64,000 nucleotides of DNA. Source: Cohnella ginsengisoli. GTDB taxonomy: Bacteria; Bacillota; Bacilli; Paenibacillales; Paenibacillaceae. Where the stretch lies: contig NZ_JAPDHZ010000002.1 in the NCBI RefSeq assembly GCF_029525555.1, positions 1,153,868 to 1,217,867 of the forward strand, read 5' to 3'. Of the stretch, positions 1 through 8,384 are shown one piece after another (position 1 is the first letter of the stretch; each line of letters starts with the position of its first letter). The notes beneath the pieces were generated by a model. That model worked only from the letters and a program-made list of their open reading frames with translations, was not told the origin of the DNA and did no database searches. The translations under genes and the position numbers were made by a program.

Positions 1-13
1 GCGGCTCCTCCGC

Positions 14-931
14 TCAGATGCCCCCGCCAAGATCGTAAGGCGTCTCCTGGTATACATAATAGTTCAGCCAGTTGGAATACAGCAGGTTCGCGTGCGCGCG
101 CCACGTCGACAGCGGCATTTTGGACGGATCGTCTTTCGGAAAATAATTTTTCGGCACGTCGATCCGAAGTCCCTTCGCCTTGTCGCGATCATATTCCCAC
201 TTCAGCGAATTCGGGTCGTATTCGGAATGTCCGGTGACGAAAATCTGCTTGCCTCCGCGCGACGCCACGATGTATACGCCCGCTTCCTCGGATTCCGCCC
301 AAACCTCGAGCTGCTGTACTTTGTCGATATCCTCGCGCCTTACCTCGGTATGCCTGGACTGCGGCACGTAGAACATCTCGTCGAACCCGCGCAGCAGCGG
401 CACGTTGCGCTTCGAGATCGTATGCGGGAAAACGCCGAACAGCTTTTCCTCGAGCGCAAGCTTCGGCACGCCGAAGTGGTGGTACAGACCGGCTTGGGCC
501 GCCCAACAGATATGGAAGGTCGAGGTGACGTACTTGGCGCTCCAATCCATGATGTCCTTCAGCTCTTCCCAATAGTTGACCTCTTCGAACGGCAGCGTCT
601 CTACGGGCGCACCCGTGATGATCAGACCGTCGTAGCGCTGATGGGCGATCTCGTCGAACGTTTTGTAGAAGCTCTCGAGGTGCTCGGAGGACGTGTTTTT
701 GGACGTGTGGGTTTTCGGATGGAGGAGCACGACCTCCACCTGCAGCGGCGTATTCCCGATCAGGCGCAGCAGCTGCGTTTCGGTCGTTTCTTTCGTCGGC
801 ATCAAATTCAGTATCGCGATCCGAAGCGGCCGAATATCCTGATGGTAGGCGACGCTTTCGTCCATGACGAATATGTTTTCTCCGGCCAGCGTCTCTTTGG
901 CGGGCAGATTGTCGGGTACCTTGATGGGCAT
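14..931 (-). CDS. metA: Homoserine O-acetyltransferase (MetA family)
   Basis: Activates homoserine with acetyl-CoA, the first committed step of methionine synthesis, in the cytoplasm. The 305-residue protein has the nucleophile Cys142 in [10 protein letters not shown] and a late VTGHSEYD segment. Residue 111 is Glu (GAPVET); in this family Glu here goes with acetyl-CoA and Gly with succinyl-CoA, so I infer acetyl transfer despite the common annotation 'O-succinyltransferase'. Two adjacent ATG codons follow AGGAGTGAT; the second (931) has the better spacing and matches the usual MPIKVP start. A SAM-I riboswitch and terminator lie directly upstream, so methionine/SAM repression is expected. Confidence 0.95.
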   Translation of the reverse strand: MPIKVPDNLPAKETLAGENIFVMDESVAYHQDIRPLRIAILNLMPTKETTETQLLRLIGNTPLQVEVVLLHPKTHTSKNTSSEHLESFYKTFDEIAHQRYDGLIITGAPVETLPFEEVNYWEELKDIMDWSAKYVTSTFHICWAAQAGLYHHFGVPKLALEEKLFGVFPHTISKRNVPLLRGFDEMFYVPQSRHTEVRREDIDKVQQLEVWAESEEAGVYIVASRGGKQIFVTGHSEYDPNSLKWEYDRDKAKGLRIDVPKNYFPKDDPSKMPLSTWRAHANLLYSNWLNYYVYQETPYDLGGGI

Positions 932-960
932 CATATCACTCCTGTTCAGGTGTGTTGGCA

Positions 961-994
961 AAACAAAAGACCCGCTTTCGTCGGAAAGGGGTCG
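961..994 (-). terminator. Riboswitch-controlled intrinsic terminator before metA
   Basis: On the minus strand the GACCCCTTTC arm pairs with GAAAGCGGGTC and is followed by TTTTGTTTT. It lies between the SAM-I aptamer and the metA start, the expected position for the expression platform of an S-box leader. Confidence 0.8.
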
Positions 995-1022
995 TCGTGA
1001 ACAAACGGTCGCGCGATCGCCT

Positions 1023-1138
1023 CTCTCATCTCCCAGAAACGTCCGATGACGGACGTCTTCGCAAGAATTAGCACCGTGCGTACGCTACGCCGGTTGCCGG
1101 GCTTCATCGGGCTAGTCCCTCCGCCTGCTCTTGATAAG
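1023..1138 (-). promoter_or_regulatory. SAM-I riboswitch (S-box) controlling metA
   Basis: The minus strand shows the S-box order: CTTATCAAGAG at the 5' end, GGAGGGACTAGCCC, GATGAAGCCCGGCAACC, a GGTGCTAATTC segment, and a 3' GGGAGATGAGAG closing arm. CTTATC (1133-1138) pairs with GATGAG (1023-1028) to close P1. High SAM should favour the downstream terminator and shut off metA. Confidence 0.95.
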
Positions 1139-1235
1139 ATGGGCAAAACTATTCGGTTGTATGGGTTAAACTACAATTAATGTAACCGATCGGCCCGCTT
1201 CCGTCAAGCGCCTGGACAGCCGCGCGAAATTGTCC

Positions 1236-1264
1236 TTGAAAGGGATGAAGCGGAGGATTATACT
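1236..1264 (+). promoter_or_regulatory. Likely sigma-A promoter of corA
   Basis: TTGAAA (1236-1241) and TATACT (1259-1264) are separated by 17 bases. Transcription would start near 1271, giving a leader of about 285 nt before corA. Confidence 0.55.
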
Positions 1265-1320
1265 TAACACGGATTGCGCCCGGACAGGGCGAATTCGAGG
1301 CTAAGCAGCGATCCGAAAAA

Positions 1321-1526
1321 CGGAAGGGGGGGAGCCGGTCATGGAAGGAGATCATCCTGGGCCAAGTCGCAACGCAAGACGCATTGCCGCAGGACGAGAG
1401 TCCGCCACCGAAGCCCCGCGCTTGCCCGGCTCCGCCGAGTAACCCCCCCTTCGCGCGCGGATGTTCGCCCTGCATAATACGACAGCGCCGTACCCATGCG
1501 CCCCCTACAGGCGTGCCGGACGGCGC
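1321..1526 (+). promoter_or_regulatory. Unrecognised structured 5' leader of corA
   Basis: A 10-base arm at 1323-1332 (GAAGGGGGGG) is perfectly complementary to 1443-1452, and GGAGCCGG at 1331-1338 to CCGGCTCC at 1426-1433. Enclosed are a GGAC-GAGA-GTCC hairpin with a GNRA-type loop and a GCAA...TTGC hairpin. A second stem, GCGCCGT (1485-1491) with ACGGCGC (1520-1526), ends about 30 bases before the corA ATG. It lacks a U-tract, so any control would be translational. I could not match it to the M-box, Ni/Co, Mn, c-di-AMP or cobalamin riboswitch consensus. The rest of 1139-1556 holds no convincing gene. Confidence 0.45.
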
Positions 1527-1556
1527 TTAAGCCGATTATGACAAGGAGCGATAACC

Positions 1557-2492
1557 ATGAAAATCCGCCTGGTCCGTCAAGGCGTATTCACGCCTGTTGA
1601 AGATATTACCGAAACGCTTATTCCGCCGGATGCAGGCTTTTACTGGATTGACGCGGACATCGACGATCTGGTCGTTCTGCAGCCGCTGTTCGGCATCCAC
1701 GATCTGGCCGTCGAAGACTGTATGACCGAGGAAGAGCAGCGCCCCAAGCTCGAGGTTTACGAGAGCCATTATTTCCTGGTCATCAACAGCATCCGGTTCG
1801 ACGACGAGGAGATTTTCCTCCGCGCCCTGAACGTCTTCCTGGGACGGCATTATCTCATCACCGTCACCCGCCAGAAGATCAACGAGCTGCGCAGCATCAA
1901 GCCGATTCTCTGGGAGCAGGAAGTCAACTCCGCCGACCGCTTGATGTACCACCTCGTCGATATCGTCGTCGACAATTATTTCTCCGTCGGCGACCGGATC
2001 GAAGCCCGCATCGAGCAGCTCGAAGAGGATATTCTGATGCACACCAAAAAGTCGCATCTGACCGAGATCATCGGTCTGCGAAGCGAGATTCTGTGGCTCA
2101 AGAAGGTGCTGGGACCGCAGCGCGACGTCATCGCCACGCTGAACAAACGGGATCTCAGGCTTATCGATCATCAGCTGCAAAAGTACTTTATCGACATTCA
2201 CGAAAATGCCGTCAAAATATACGAAACGTTCGAAACGTACCGGGACCTCATGGGCAACTTGCGCGAAGCCTATCAGTCCAGCGTCGCCAACCGGGCCAAT
2301 GAGATCATGCGCGTGTTCACGGCGCTGACGACGATCTTCATGCCCCTCACTTTCCTGACCGGGGTATACGGCATGAACTTCGATTACATTCCCGGCATGC
2401 ACGACCAGTACGGCTCCGTCGTGCTGCTGTGCATCATGATCGGTCTTGGCTTCGGCATGTTCTATATCTTCCGCAAGAAGGATTGGCTATGA
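1557..2492 (+). CDS. corA: CorA family divalent cation transporter
   Basis: Inner-membrane magnesium (or cobalt/nickel) channel of 311 residues, the usual CorA length. The signature YGMNF near residue 278 ends the first of two C-terminal transmembrane helices; the second helix ends in a short basic tail (RKKDWL). The long N-terminal part is the charged cytoplasmic funnel. AAGGAG precedes the ATG by about 8 bases. Transcribed alone, between a long structured leader and its own terminator. Ion specificity cannot be read from sequence. Confidence 0.93.
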   Translation: MKIRLVRQGVFTPVEDITETLIPPDAGFYWIDADIDDLVVLQPLFGIHDLAVEDCMTEEEQRPKLEVYESHYFLVINSIRFDDEEIFLRALNVFLGRHYLITVTRQKINELRSIKPILWEQEVNSADRLMYHLVDIVVDNYFSVGDRIEARIEQLEEDILMHTKKSHLTEIIGLRSEILWLKKVLGPQRDVIATLNKRDLRLIDHQLQKYFIDIHENAVKIYETFETYRDLMGNLREAYQSSVANRANEIMRVFTALTTIFMPLTFLTGVYGMNFDYIPGMHDQYGSVVLLCIMIGLGFGMFYIFRKKDWL

Positions 2493-2517
2493 ACGACGCC
2501 GGCCCGTCTTCGCAGAC

Positions 2518-2566
2518 AAGGCGCTCCTGATCCGCTGCAGCAGCAGCGAGCGGGAGCGCCTTTGTC
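2518..2566 (+). terminator. Intrinsic terminator of corA
   Basis: AAGGCGCTCC (2518-2527) pairs with GGAGCGCCTT (2553-2562), with an inner GCTGC/GCAGC stem, followed by TTTG. Confidence 0.75.
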
Positions 2567-2579
2567 GTTGCAAGGAAGA

Positions 2580-3967
2580 TTAAACTTGTACGCCGCCCGC
2601 CCTTGCGGCCAGCGCCCCCGCGCCGCGGTCGCCGCTGTCGGCGAAAAGGCCGCGCTTGCGGTGATGCCGCCAGCGAAGGTACAGCGCGGCGCCCCGGATA
2701 TACTCGTCGAGGATCATGCCCGCGTAGACGCCGTACAGTCCCCATCCCAGCTGGATGCCGAGGACGTAAGTAAGACCGACGGACACCAGCCACTGGCTGG
2801 GTATCGAGATCTTCATCATATAGCGGCTGTCTCCGACCGCTACGATCGACTGGCCGAGCGCCATGTTGAGCATCTTGCCCGGCTGAAGGATCAAATTCAG
2901 CCAGAGGAGCACGATCGCCATGTCCACGATCCACGGATCGTCCGTGAAAAAGGTGATGATCTGCTTGCGGAACAGGAGCATCAGCGCCGTATTGAACATG
3001 ACGAACGCCATGCCGTACCCCATCGCCCGGTACGCGCTCCGGTACGCCTCTCTCAGCCTCCCCCTGCCCGAACAGGTAGGCGATCAGGATCTGCACCGCC
3101 ATCGCGTACGACCACCCGATCGTGAACGCGAACGATTCCATCGTATTCATATACGTTCGCGCCGCCAGCTCCTGCGCGCCCATCACGCCGATGATCCCCG
3201 TGATCGCGAGCTGCGAGATCTGCCAAGAGCCGCCATTGATGCTGAGCGGCCAGCCGATCCGCAAAATATCCTTCGACTTGCTCCAATCCGGACGCATGAA
3301 TTCGCGAAACCCGACCCGGCCGCCGAATGCCGAGCGGAACACGTAAAGCAGCAGCACGACCGACGACGCCCGCACGAACAGCGTCGACAGCGCCACGCCG
3401 AACAGCCCCCACTTCGGAAAGCCGAGTAGACCGAAAATAAACAGCGCGTTCAGAAAGATGTGAACGACGTTCATCATGATCGCGATGTACATCGGAGAAC
3501 GCGTATTGCCCGTGTTGCGGATGGCGGTAGATAGCGCATTGCCGATTGCCGTAAAGACCATGCCGCCGCCCACGATCGCCATATAATCCTTGGCGAGGGG
3601 CCGGATATCGTGCGGCATGCCGAGCCATCCGGCGAATTGGCTCGCCCCGAATATCATCAGCAGGCTGACGGCGAGCCCGATCGCGCCGGTCAGCACGACG
3701 GAGACGATCGCCAGCTTTCGCGCCTCGTACGCTTCGCCCGCGCCGAGCCGGTTGGCGATCAAAATACCCGCGCCGCTCGCGACCAGCATAAAAACGACGA
3801 TAACCGCATTAAAAAACTGGTTGGAAAAGCCGACGACGGCCACCGCAGCGTCCGAGATGCGGCTCACCATCAGCGTATCCGACGTCCCGATGGCGAACGC
3901 CAGGAACATCTCGATCATAATAGGCCAAGTGAGACGGCCGAGCTTCATCTTTTTTGTCCAGTTCCAT
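2580..3967 (-). CDS. MATE family multidrug/cation antiporter (frameshifted as read)
   Basis: Polytopic membrane exporter of the MATE type: repeated hydrophobic helices, N-terminal LTWPIMIEMFL, and the duplicated 6+6 helix pattern; about 460 residues when repaired. Reading is broken at the C run 3060-3064. With four instead of five C, the frame reads GQGRLREAYRSAYRAMGYG and joins both halves. A second probable +1 lies in the T run 3950-3955: removing one T lets the ATG at 3967 give MELDKKMKLGRL; otherwise the start is the ATG at 3948. Substrate unknown. Convergent with corA. Confidence 0.85.
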
Positions 3968-4097
3968 GTCAGTAAGCGCCCCTCGCCGAACCCGCGCATG
4001 CGTGCCGATTCAATATCCTTGGCATCATATCACGTCCGGTTCGGCTGCAAAAGGGCGCCCCGCTGCCATGAACGCGGGTTTATGGCCGAATTCGCCC

Positions 4098-5103
4098 TTA
4101 AATCGCGATCTTCCTGCTTCTACGGAAGCTTATGCGAAGCATGCGCAGCTTCTCGTACTGTCGCTCGGTCTCGGCATATTCAGTCCCCGCCGCGCCTCCG
4201 TACACCCGCTGCTGCAGCGGCTTAAGGAAACGATCGCCGAGCTCGTCCATGGCGCCCAGGGCGACTTCCTTCTCCTGCTCCGGCACGGCGGCCAGCTCCT
4301 GATCGATCAGCGGCAGCACGTCGTAGCCTTCCTCGTCGAGCTGCTCAATCCTGGCGATCAGCTCCCTGCGCGCGCACTGCATCCGTTCGGCGAGCTCCCC
4401 AAGCGAGCTCCCCTCGCGAATGCCAGCCAGCAGCTTGCGCTTCTCCTGTATAAGCGACAAGCTCTTGCCGTAGCGGTCCTCCCGCTGGGCGAACATCCAG
4501 GCGGCATACTGCTCGGAGTTGACCGCCGCGGATACCCATTCCAGCGGGAACGCATGGCTACGCTCCGTCTTGGCGAGCATCGCGACCAGCTCCGCGCCGT
4601 ACCGCTCCGCCTTGAGCTTGCCGAAGCCGGGCACCTGCTGCAGCTCCGCTTGGCTATGCGGCAGGAAGACCGCCAATCCGTGAAGCTCGCGGTTGGTCGC
4701 GATCATATACGCCGGCCGCTTCTCTTCGGCCGCCTTCGTCCGTCGCCATACGCGCAGCGATTCGACGATCTCGTCCGAAGCCGACTGTCCGTCCGCATAG
4801 CACTGGAGCAGCGTCTGCAGCTGCGGCTTGCGCTCCCAGAACGGCGTATCCTCGAGCATGCCGTCCAGCATCGGACGGTACCCTTCCTTCATCCTGCCGG
4901 CAACGCCATGGCGGAACGACGACAGCAGCTCCTCCCAGCTCGTGCCTTCGTACCAGACCGTTCGCTCCGTATCTCCGCTCTCGGCCGTCTCTTGCCAGCC
5001 TGCGGTCCAATTGCCTTGCTCCTCTCCGATGAATACCTGTCCTTCGCGCCCCGCAGGGAAGCCGCTGCTCTGCTCAAGACGATTCAAAAAACACGATCTT
5101 CAT
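4098..5103 (-). CDS. HRDC domain protein (frameshifted as read)
   Basis: About 334 residues when repaired. A central helical region (near 150-200) fits an HRDC domain: NRELHGLAVFLPHS followed by VPGFGKLKAERYG, a fold that binds nucleic acid in RecQ helicases and RNase D. No helicase or nuclease motifs are present, so this is a stand-alone HRDC protein of unknown role. The ATG at 5103 (after AAGGAGG) gives MKIVFFESS then a stop; removing one T from the run complementary to 5086-5091 gives MKIVFLNRLEQSSG in the long frame. The later in-frame ATG would lack an RBS. Confidence 0.8.
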
Positions 5104-5175
5104 AGCCTTTGTCCTCCTTGTATAATCCGGCGTCTGCCGGCGCTGGGATAACAAGTCGTCCAAGGGAGAAAAAAG

Positions 5176-5224
5176 GCGACAAAAAAAGAAAGCACCTCGT
5201 CCCGCGCTTGGCGATAGAGGTGCT
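5176..5224 (-). terminator. Terminator-like hairpin in the HRDC gene leader
   Basis: AGCACCTC pairs with GAGGTGCT (5191-5198 with 5217-5224) and the minus strand continues TTTCTTTTTTT. It lies between the candidate minus-strand promoter and the HRDC gene start, so it could attenuate that gene or end an unseen short transcript. Confidence 0.5.
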
Positions 5225-5252
5225 TCCTCGTCCGTTCGACCTGTTCTTCTAC

Positions 5253-5281
5253 AGCGTATCAAAAATGGGCCATTTTGACAA
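5253..5281 (-). promoter_or_regulatory. Possible promoter for the HRDC gene
   Basis: On the minus strand TTGTCA (5276-5281) and TACGCT (5253-5258) are 17 bases apart. Its -35 overlaps that of the divergent nos promoter. Confidence 0.35.
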
Positions 5282-5303
5282 GAGCCTCATTGAACGATAT
5301 TCA
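5275..5303 (+). promoter_or_regulatory. Likely sigma-A promoter of nos
   Basis: A perfect TTGACA (5275-5280), a 17-base spacer and TATTCA (5298-5303). Transcription would begin about 75 bases before the nos start. Confidence 0.55.
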
Positions 5304-5384
5304 CAGGATCGACTTTTGCCGGGTCAGAACCGATATGTTAAGGTAAACTCAACATCTTGCCAACATGGCCGCGAAGGAGAGCCG

Positions 5385-6503
5385 ATGTCGATGCAAAGTA
5401 CGACTTCAGCCGAAATTGGCGAACATTCGACTCAATCCGAGGCCAAGCTTTTCCTGGCGCGCGTTGCGGAGGAAACCGGAATGGAGGAAGCCGCTGCCGC
5501 CGCCAGACGTCGTGAAGTACTTGCCGAGATTGCGGCGACGGGCACATACAGCCATACCCCCGAAGAGTTGACGCACGGCGCAAAAATGGCGTGGCGCAAT
5601 GCCAACCGCTGCATCGGGAGATTGTTCTGGAACCGGATGCATGTGTTCGACGAACGCGGGGCAGCCAGCGAGCAAGCGGTGTTCGACGCACTGCTGCGGC
5701 ATCTCGCGTTCGCTACAAACGGCGGGGAAATCCGGCCTGCGATTACGATTCTGCCGCAGGCCGGAGATGGCCGCGATACTTTTCGGATTTGGAATCACCA
5801 ACTGCTGCGGTACGCAGGCTACGAGAGTACGGCAGGCGTTGTGGGCGACCCCGCTTCGGTCGGGTTTACCCGGATCTGCGAACGGCTCGGCTGGCGCGGC
5901 GAAGGTACGCCGTTCGATCTGCTGCCGCTCGTCGTCCAGCATGGCGGCAAGCCGCCGCGCTTGTTCGAAATTCCGCGTACGCACGCGCTGGAGGTTCCTC
6001 TCAGCCACCCGGAGCGGGATGTGTTCGCCGGCTTTTCCGCCAAATGGTACGCCGTTCCCGTCATTTCCGACATGCTGCTCGAGATCGGGGGGATCCGATA
6101 CCCTGCGGCACCTTTTAACGGCTGGTATATGGGCACGGAGATCGGCTCGCGCAATCTTGGCGACGAGGCCAGGTACAATTTGCTGCCCCGGGTAGCGGCT
6201 AATCTTGGTCTGGACACGTCTTCAAATGCGTCGCTCTGGAAGGATCGGGCGCTGGTCGAGCTTAACGCCGCGGTGCTTCACTCCTACCGGCTTGCCGGCG
6301 TGACGATCGTCGATCACCATACGGCCGCGCAGCAGTTCAGCGTTTTCGAGCGCAATGAAGAAAAAGCCGGCAGAGACGTCACCGGCCGCTGGTCCTGGCT
6401 GATCCCGCCCATGTCCCCATCCGCTACTTCCGTATTCCACAAGAGCTATGAAGATCGCATCGTCAGCCCGCAATTTCTTCATCAAAATCCGCCTTACGCA
6501 TAA
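5385..6503 (+). CDS. nos: Bacterial nitric oxide synthase oxygenase
   Basis: Haem/tetrahydrofolate enzyme oxidising L-arginine to citrulline and NO; cytoplasmic. The 372-residue protein is the oxygenase domain only, as in Bacilli, and must borrow a reductase. Cys76 in AWRNANRCIGR is the proximal haem ligand; the substrate-site stretch GWYMGTEIGSRN and the C-terminal WSWLIPPMSPS pterin region are present. AAGGAGAGCCG precedes the ATG at 5385; in-frame upstream sequence lacks a comparable RBS. The DUF3055 gene follows after 20 bases and is probably cotranscribed. NO from bacterial NOS is linked to oxidative-stress and antibiotic protection. Confidence 0.95.
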   Translation: MSMQSTTSAEIGEHSTQSEAKLFLARVAEETGMEEAAAAARRREVLAEIAATGTYSHTPEELTHGAKMAWRNANRCIGRLFWNRMHVFDERGAASEQAVFDALLRHLAFATNGGEIRPAITILPQAGDGRDTFRIWNHQLLRYAGYESTAGVVGDPASVGFTRICERLGWRGEGTPFDLLPLVVQHGGKPPRLFEIPRTHALEVPLSHPERDVFAGFSAKWYAVPVISDMLLEIGGIRYPAAPFNGWYMGTEIGSRNLGDEARYNLLPRVAANLGLDTSSNASLWKDRALVELNAAVLHSYRLAGVTIVDHHTAAQQFSVFERNEEKAGRDVTGRWSWLIPPMSPSATSVFHKSYEDRIVSPQFLHQNPPYA

Positions 6504-6523
6504 AAAGGAAGGGAGTCCCCCGT

Positions 6524-6820
6524 ATGGAATTGACAGACTTCGATTTTCTTTCGGACAGTACCGAGCAAACTTCCACGCGATTCGTGACCTTTATATCTCC
6601 CGGATTGAACCGCTTCGACTTGGCGATCGTGACGACAAACCGCTTTTATGGCAAAAAGCTCGTCATCGACATGCAGTCCGGCCGAAGCGGCGCGCTCGCT
6701 TACGACGATCTCGAGGAAGAAGGCGTCATCGCGTCCGTCTTCCGCTTAGAGGAAGAAGCTGCAACCGAGCTGTCCCAGTTTTTGGCGCTGGTCCTGGGCG
6801 AGGTTCATTTTACGGACTGA
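6524..6820 (+). CDS. DUF3055 family protein
   Basis: A 98-residue acidic cytoplasmic protein recognised by the family pattern RFVTFIS, RFDLAIV, RFYGKKLVIDMQSGR and DDLEEEG. Function unknown in the family. The RBS is GGAAGGGAG before the ATG. It follows nos by 20 bases on the same strand; this may be operon membership or mere proximity. A hairpin that also covers the next gene's RBS follows it. Confidence 0.8.
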   Translation: MELTDFDFLSDSTEQTSTRFVTFISPGLNRFDLAIVTTNRFYGKKLVIDMQSGRSGALAYDDLEEEGVIASVFRLEEEAATELSQFLALVLGEVHFTD

Positions 6821-6868
6821 CCTTGCGACCATTCCTCATGTATGAACTGCCCATCTTGAACGCACAAT

Positions 6869-6898
6869 AAGCCCATCCTTATTAAAGGAGGGCTTTTT
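6869..6898 (+). terminator. Terminator hairpin that contains the next gene's RBS
   Basis: AAGCCC-A-TCCTT (6869-6880) pairs with AAGGAGGGCTT (6885-6895), loop ATTA, one bulged A, then TTTTT. The 3' arm includes AAAGGAGG, the only Shine-Dalgarno for the ATG at 6901. The element can end the upstream message and hide the RBS in read-through RNA. Confidence 0.65.
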
Positions 6899-6900
6899 CC

Positions 6901-7164
6901 ATGTCCCGCTTCCTCTCTGAAGACCGCCGGACCACAACAGATCTGAGCACCGTGGAGTCTGCCCGCAACGATTTATTTCTGGAGGAATTCCCGGAAGGAC
7001 CTTACGGCGCCGCTCTCGTCACGAATCTGAAGCTGGGCCGTTCCAAGCCTTGGCGCATCGATCAGGATACGCATTCGGGCTTCGAGAACATCGCGCTGCA
7101 CGAAGACCTTCCCCGAGGTTATCCCGGCGAGGATCCGCTCGGGGATACGGACGACGACCACTGA
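6901..7164 (+). CDS. Small conserved acidic cytosolic protein
   Basis: 87 residues, soluble, Asp-rich at the C-terminus (GDTDDDH). The pattern EDRRTTTDLSTVESARNDL, EEFPEGPYGA and LHEDLPRGYPG resembles a small Bacillus/Paenibacillus hypothetical family I recall but cannot name; no function known. The start is fixed by AAAGGAGG ending about 9 bases upstream, itself buried in a hairpin. Followed by a bidirectional terminator. Confidence 0.7.
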   Translation: MSRFLSEDRRTTTDLSTVESARNDLFLEEFPEGPYGAALVTNLKLGRSKPWRIDQDTHSGFENIALHEDLPRGYPGEDPLGDTDDDH

Positions 7165-7258
7165 GAACCCCTGTAGTCTAAAATCGAGTATGGCGACGGC
7201 TTAAGCGCGGCGATCGCAACAGATCGCAAGAACGCCGGCCTGCCTTCATTCTCCCGAT

Positions 7259-7293
7259 AAAAAAATCGCCGGGACACGCGTCCCGGCGGTTTT
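7259..7293. terminator. Bidirectional intrinsic terminator
   Basis: CGCCGGGAC (7267-7275) pairs perfectly with GTCCCGGCG (7280-7288), loop ACGC. Seven A on the left give a minus-strand U-tract and TTTT on the right serves the plus strand. It ends the exonuclease gene and the small gene from the other side. Confidence 0.9.
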
Positions 7294-7301
7294 GTCGCAC
7301 G

Positions 7302-8288
7302 CTATGCAAGTTTTCCGTCCGCATCGGCGAACGTCAGCTCGGCCTGGAGGACCTCCGGCTCGGCGAACGGATCTTCAATTGCCGCAGCAGCCTCGGCCCG
7401 GCCCAGCAATTCGGCTGCGCCCAGCAGCTTGTATAGGCCGCCGAACTCCAGCTCCGCGAACTTACGCGCCGCCGCTTCCTGCCTGATTTCCAACACGCAT
7501 TCGTCAAGCGTGCAGACGATCGGCGCGTCCAGGCGAATCTTCGCCAGTTCGCGCGACAGATGCAGCAGCTCCAGATTTGCCTCGATCTTGGCGCGTACGC
7601 CCTTGGCCAGCTTGTCGAGGTTCTCCAGCACGCCTTCGACGGACCGGTACTCGAGCAGCAGCTTGTGCGCCGTCTTCTCGCCGATGCCCGGCACGCCGGG
7701 ATAGTTGTCGCTCGTATCCCCCATGAACGCCTTCAGATCGACGATCTGCTCCGGCGTCAGCTGCCTTTCGCTCATCAGCGTCTCCAAGTCGTATACCGCG
7801 TAATTCAGCTTGCCTTTTTTCATGATGACGACCTTCACGCGATCCGATACGAGCTGCAGCAGATCATGATCGCCGGTGAGCACGTATACCTCGGCATCCG
7901 CGCTAAGCGCCGAAGCGAGCGTGCCGATGCAGTCGTCCGCCTCGAAGCCGCGCATGCCGACGTTTACCACGCCCATCTCCGCGACGACTTCCTTAACCAG
8001 ATCGAACTGCGGGATCAGCTCCAGCGGCGGCTCCGGCCTGTTGCCCTTGTAGGCGCCGAACTGCTCGGTCCTGAACGTCGAGCTCCCCATGTCCCAGCAG
8101 CACACGACGTGCGTCGGACGGAAAGTCTTGATCGCGTCGAAAAAATATTGAATAAAGCCATGGACCGCGTTGGTCGGCAGTCCGGCCTTCGTCTTGCGGA
8201 TGTAGCCGGTATAGGAGGTCGCGAAGTAGGCTCTGAATAAGATCGCCATGCCGTCGACCAGAAGCACTCGTTGACCGTTGCCGTTCAT
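7302..8288 (-). CDS. 5'-3' exonuclease, YpcP/ExoIX type
   Basis: 328 residues matching the stand-alone 5' nuclease related to the N-terminal domain of DNA polymerase I. Metal-binding carboxylates are in LLVDGMAILFRAYF near the start, FEADDCIGTLA, VLTGDHDLLQLV and MGDTSDNYPGVPGIGEKTA, the last leading into the helix-hairpin-helix H3TH segment. Expected to act on flaps and RNA primers. The start at 8288 follows GGTGAGAGATTG; upstream in-frame codons lack an RBS. Confidence 0.9.
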   Translation of the reverse strand: MNGNGQRVLLVDGMAILFRAYFATSYTGYIRKTKAGLPTNAVHGFIQYFFDAIKTFRPTHVVCCWDMGSSTFRTEQFGAYKGNRPEPPLELIPQFDLVKEVVAEMGVVNVGMRGFEADDCIGTLASALSADAEVYVLTGDHDLLQLVSDRVKVVIMKKGKLNYAVYDLETLMSERQLTPEQIVDLKAFMGDTSDNYPGVPGIGEKTAHKLLLEYRSVEGVLENLDKLAKGVRAKIEANLELLHLSRELAKIRLDAPIVCTLDECVLEIRQEAAARKFAELEFGGLYKLLGAAELLGRAEAAAAIEDPFAEPEVLQAELTFADADGKLA

Positions 8289-8384
8289 CAATCTCTCACC
8301 CTCGCGCGTATGGACTATCGTCCTATTATAGCATAACGCGCGGATTGGTCCCGGCACCTTTTTTATCCAGCGGACGCCTTCGGA

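Noticed and set aside
14..931. Homoserine O-succinyltransferase
   Set aside because: Glu111 rather than Gly points to acetyl-CoA use, as in Bacillus MetA.
1321..1452. M-box, cobalamin or c-di-AMP riboswitch before corA
   Set aside because: Loose similarity only (for example GAGAGTCCGCC to the B12 box); the conserved cores of these families are not in order.
1149..1475. 108-codon frame on the minus strand between metA and corA
   Set aside because: No RBS, odd composition, and it covers the structured corA leader.
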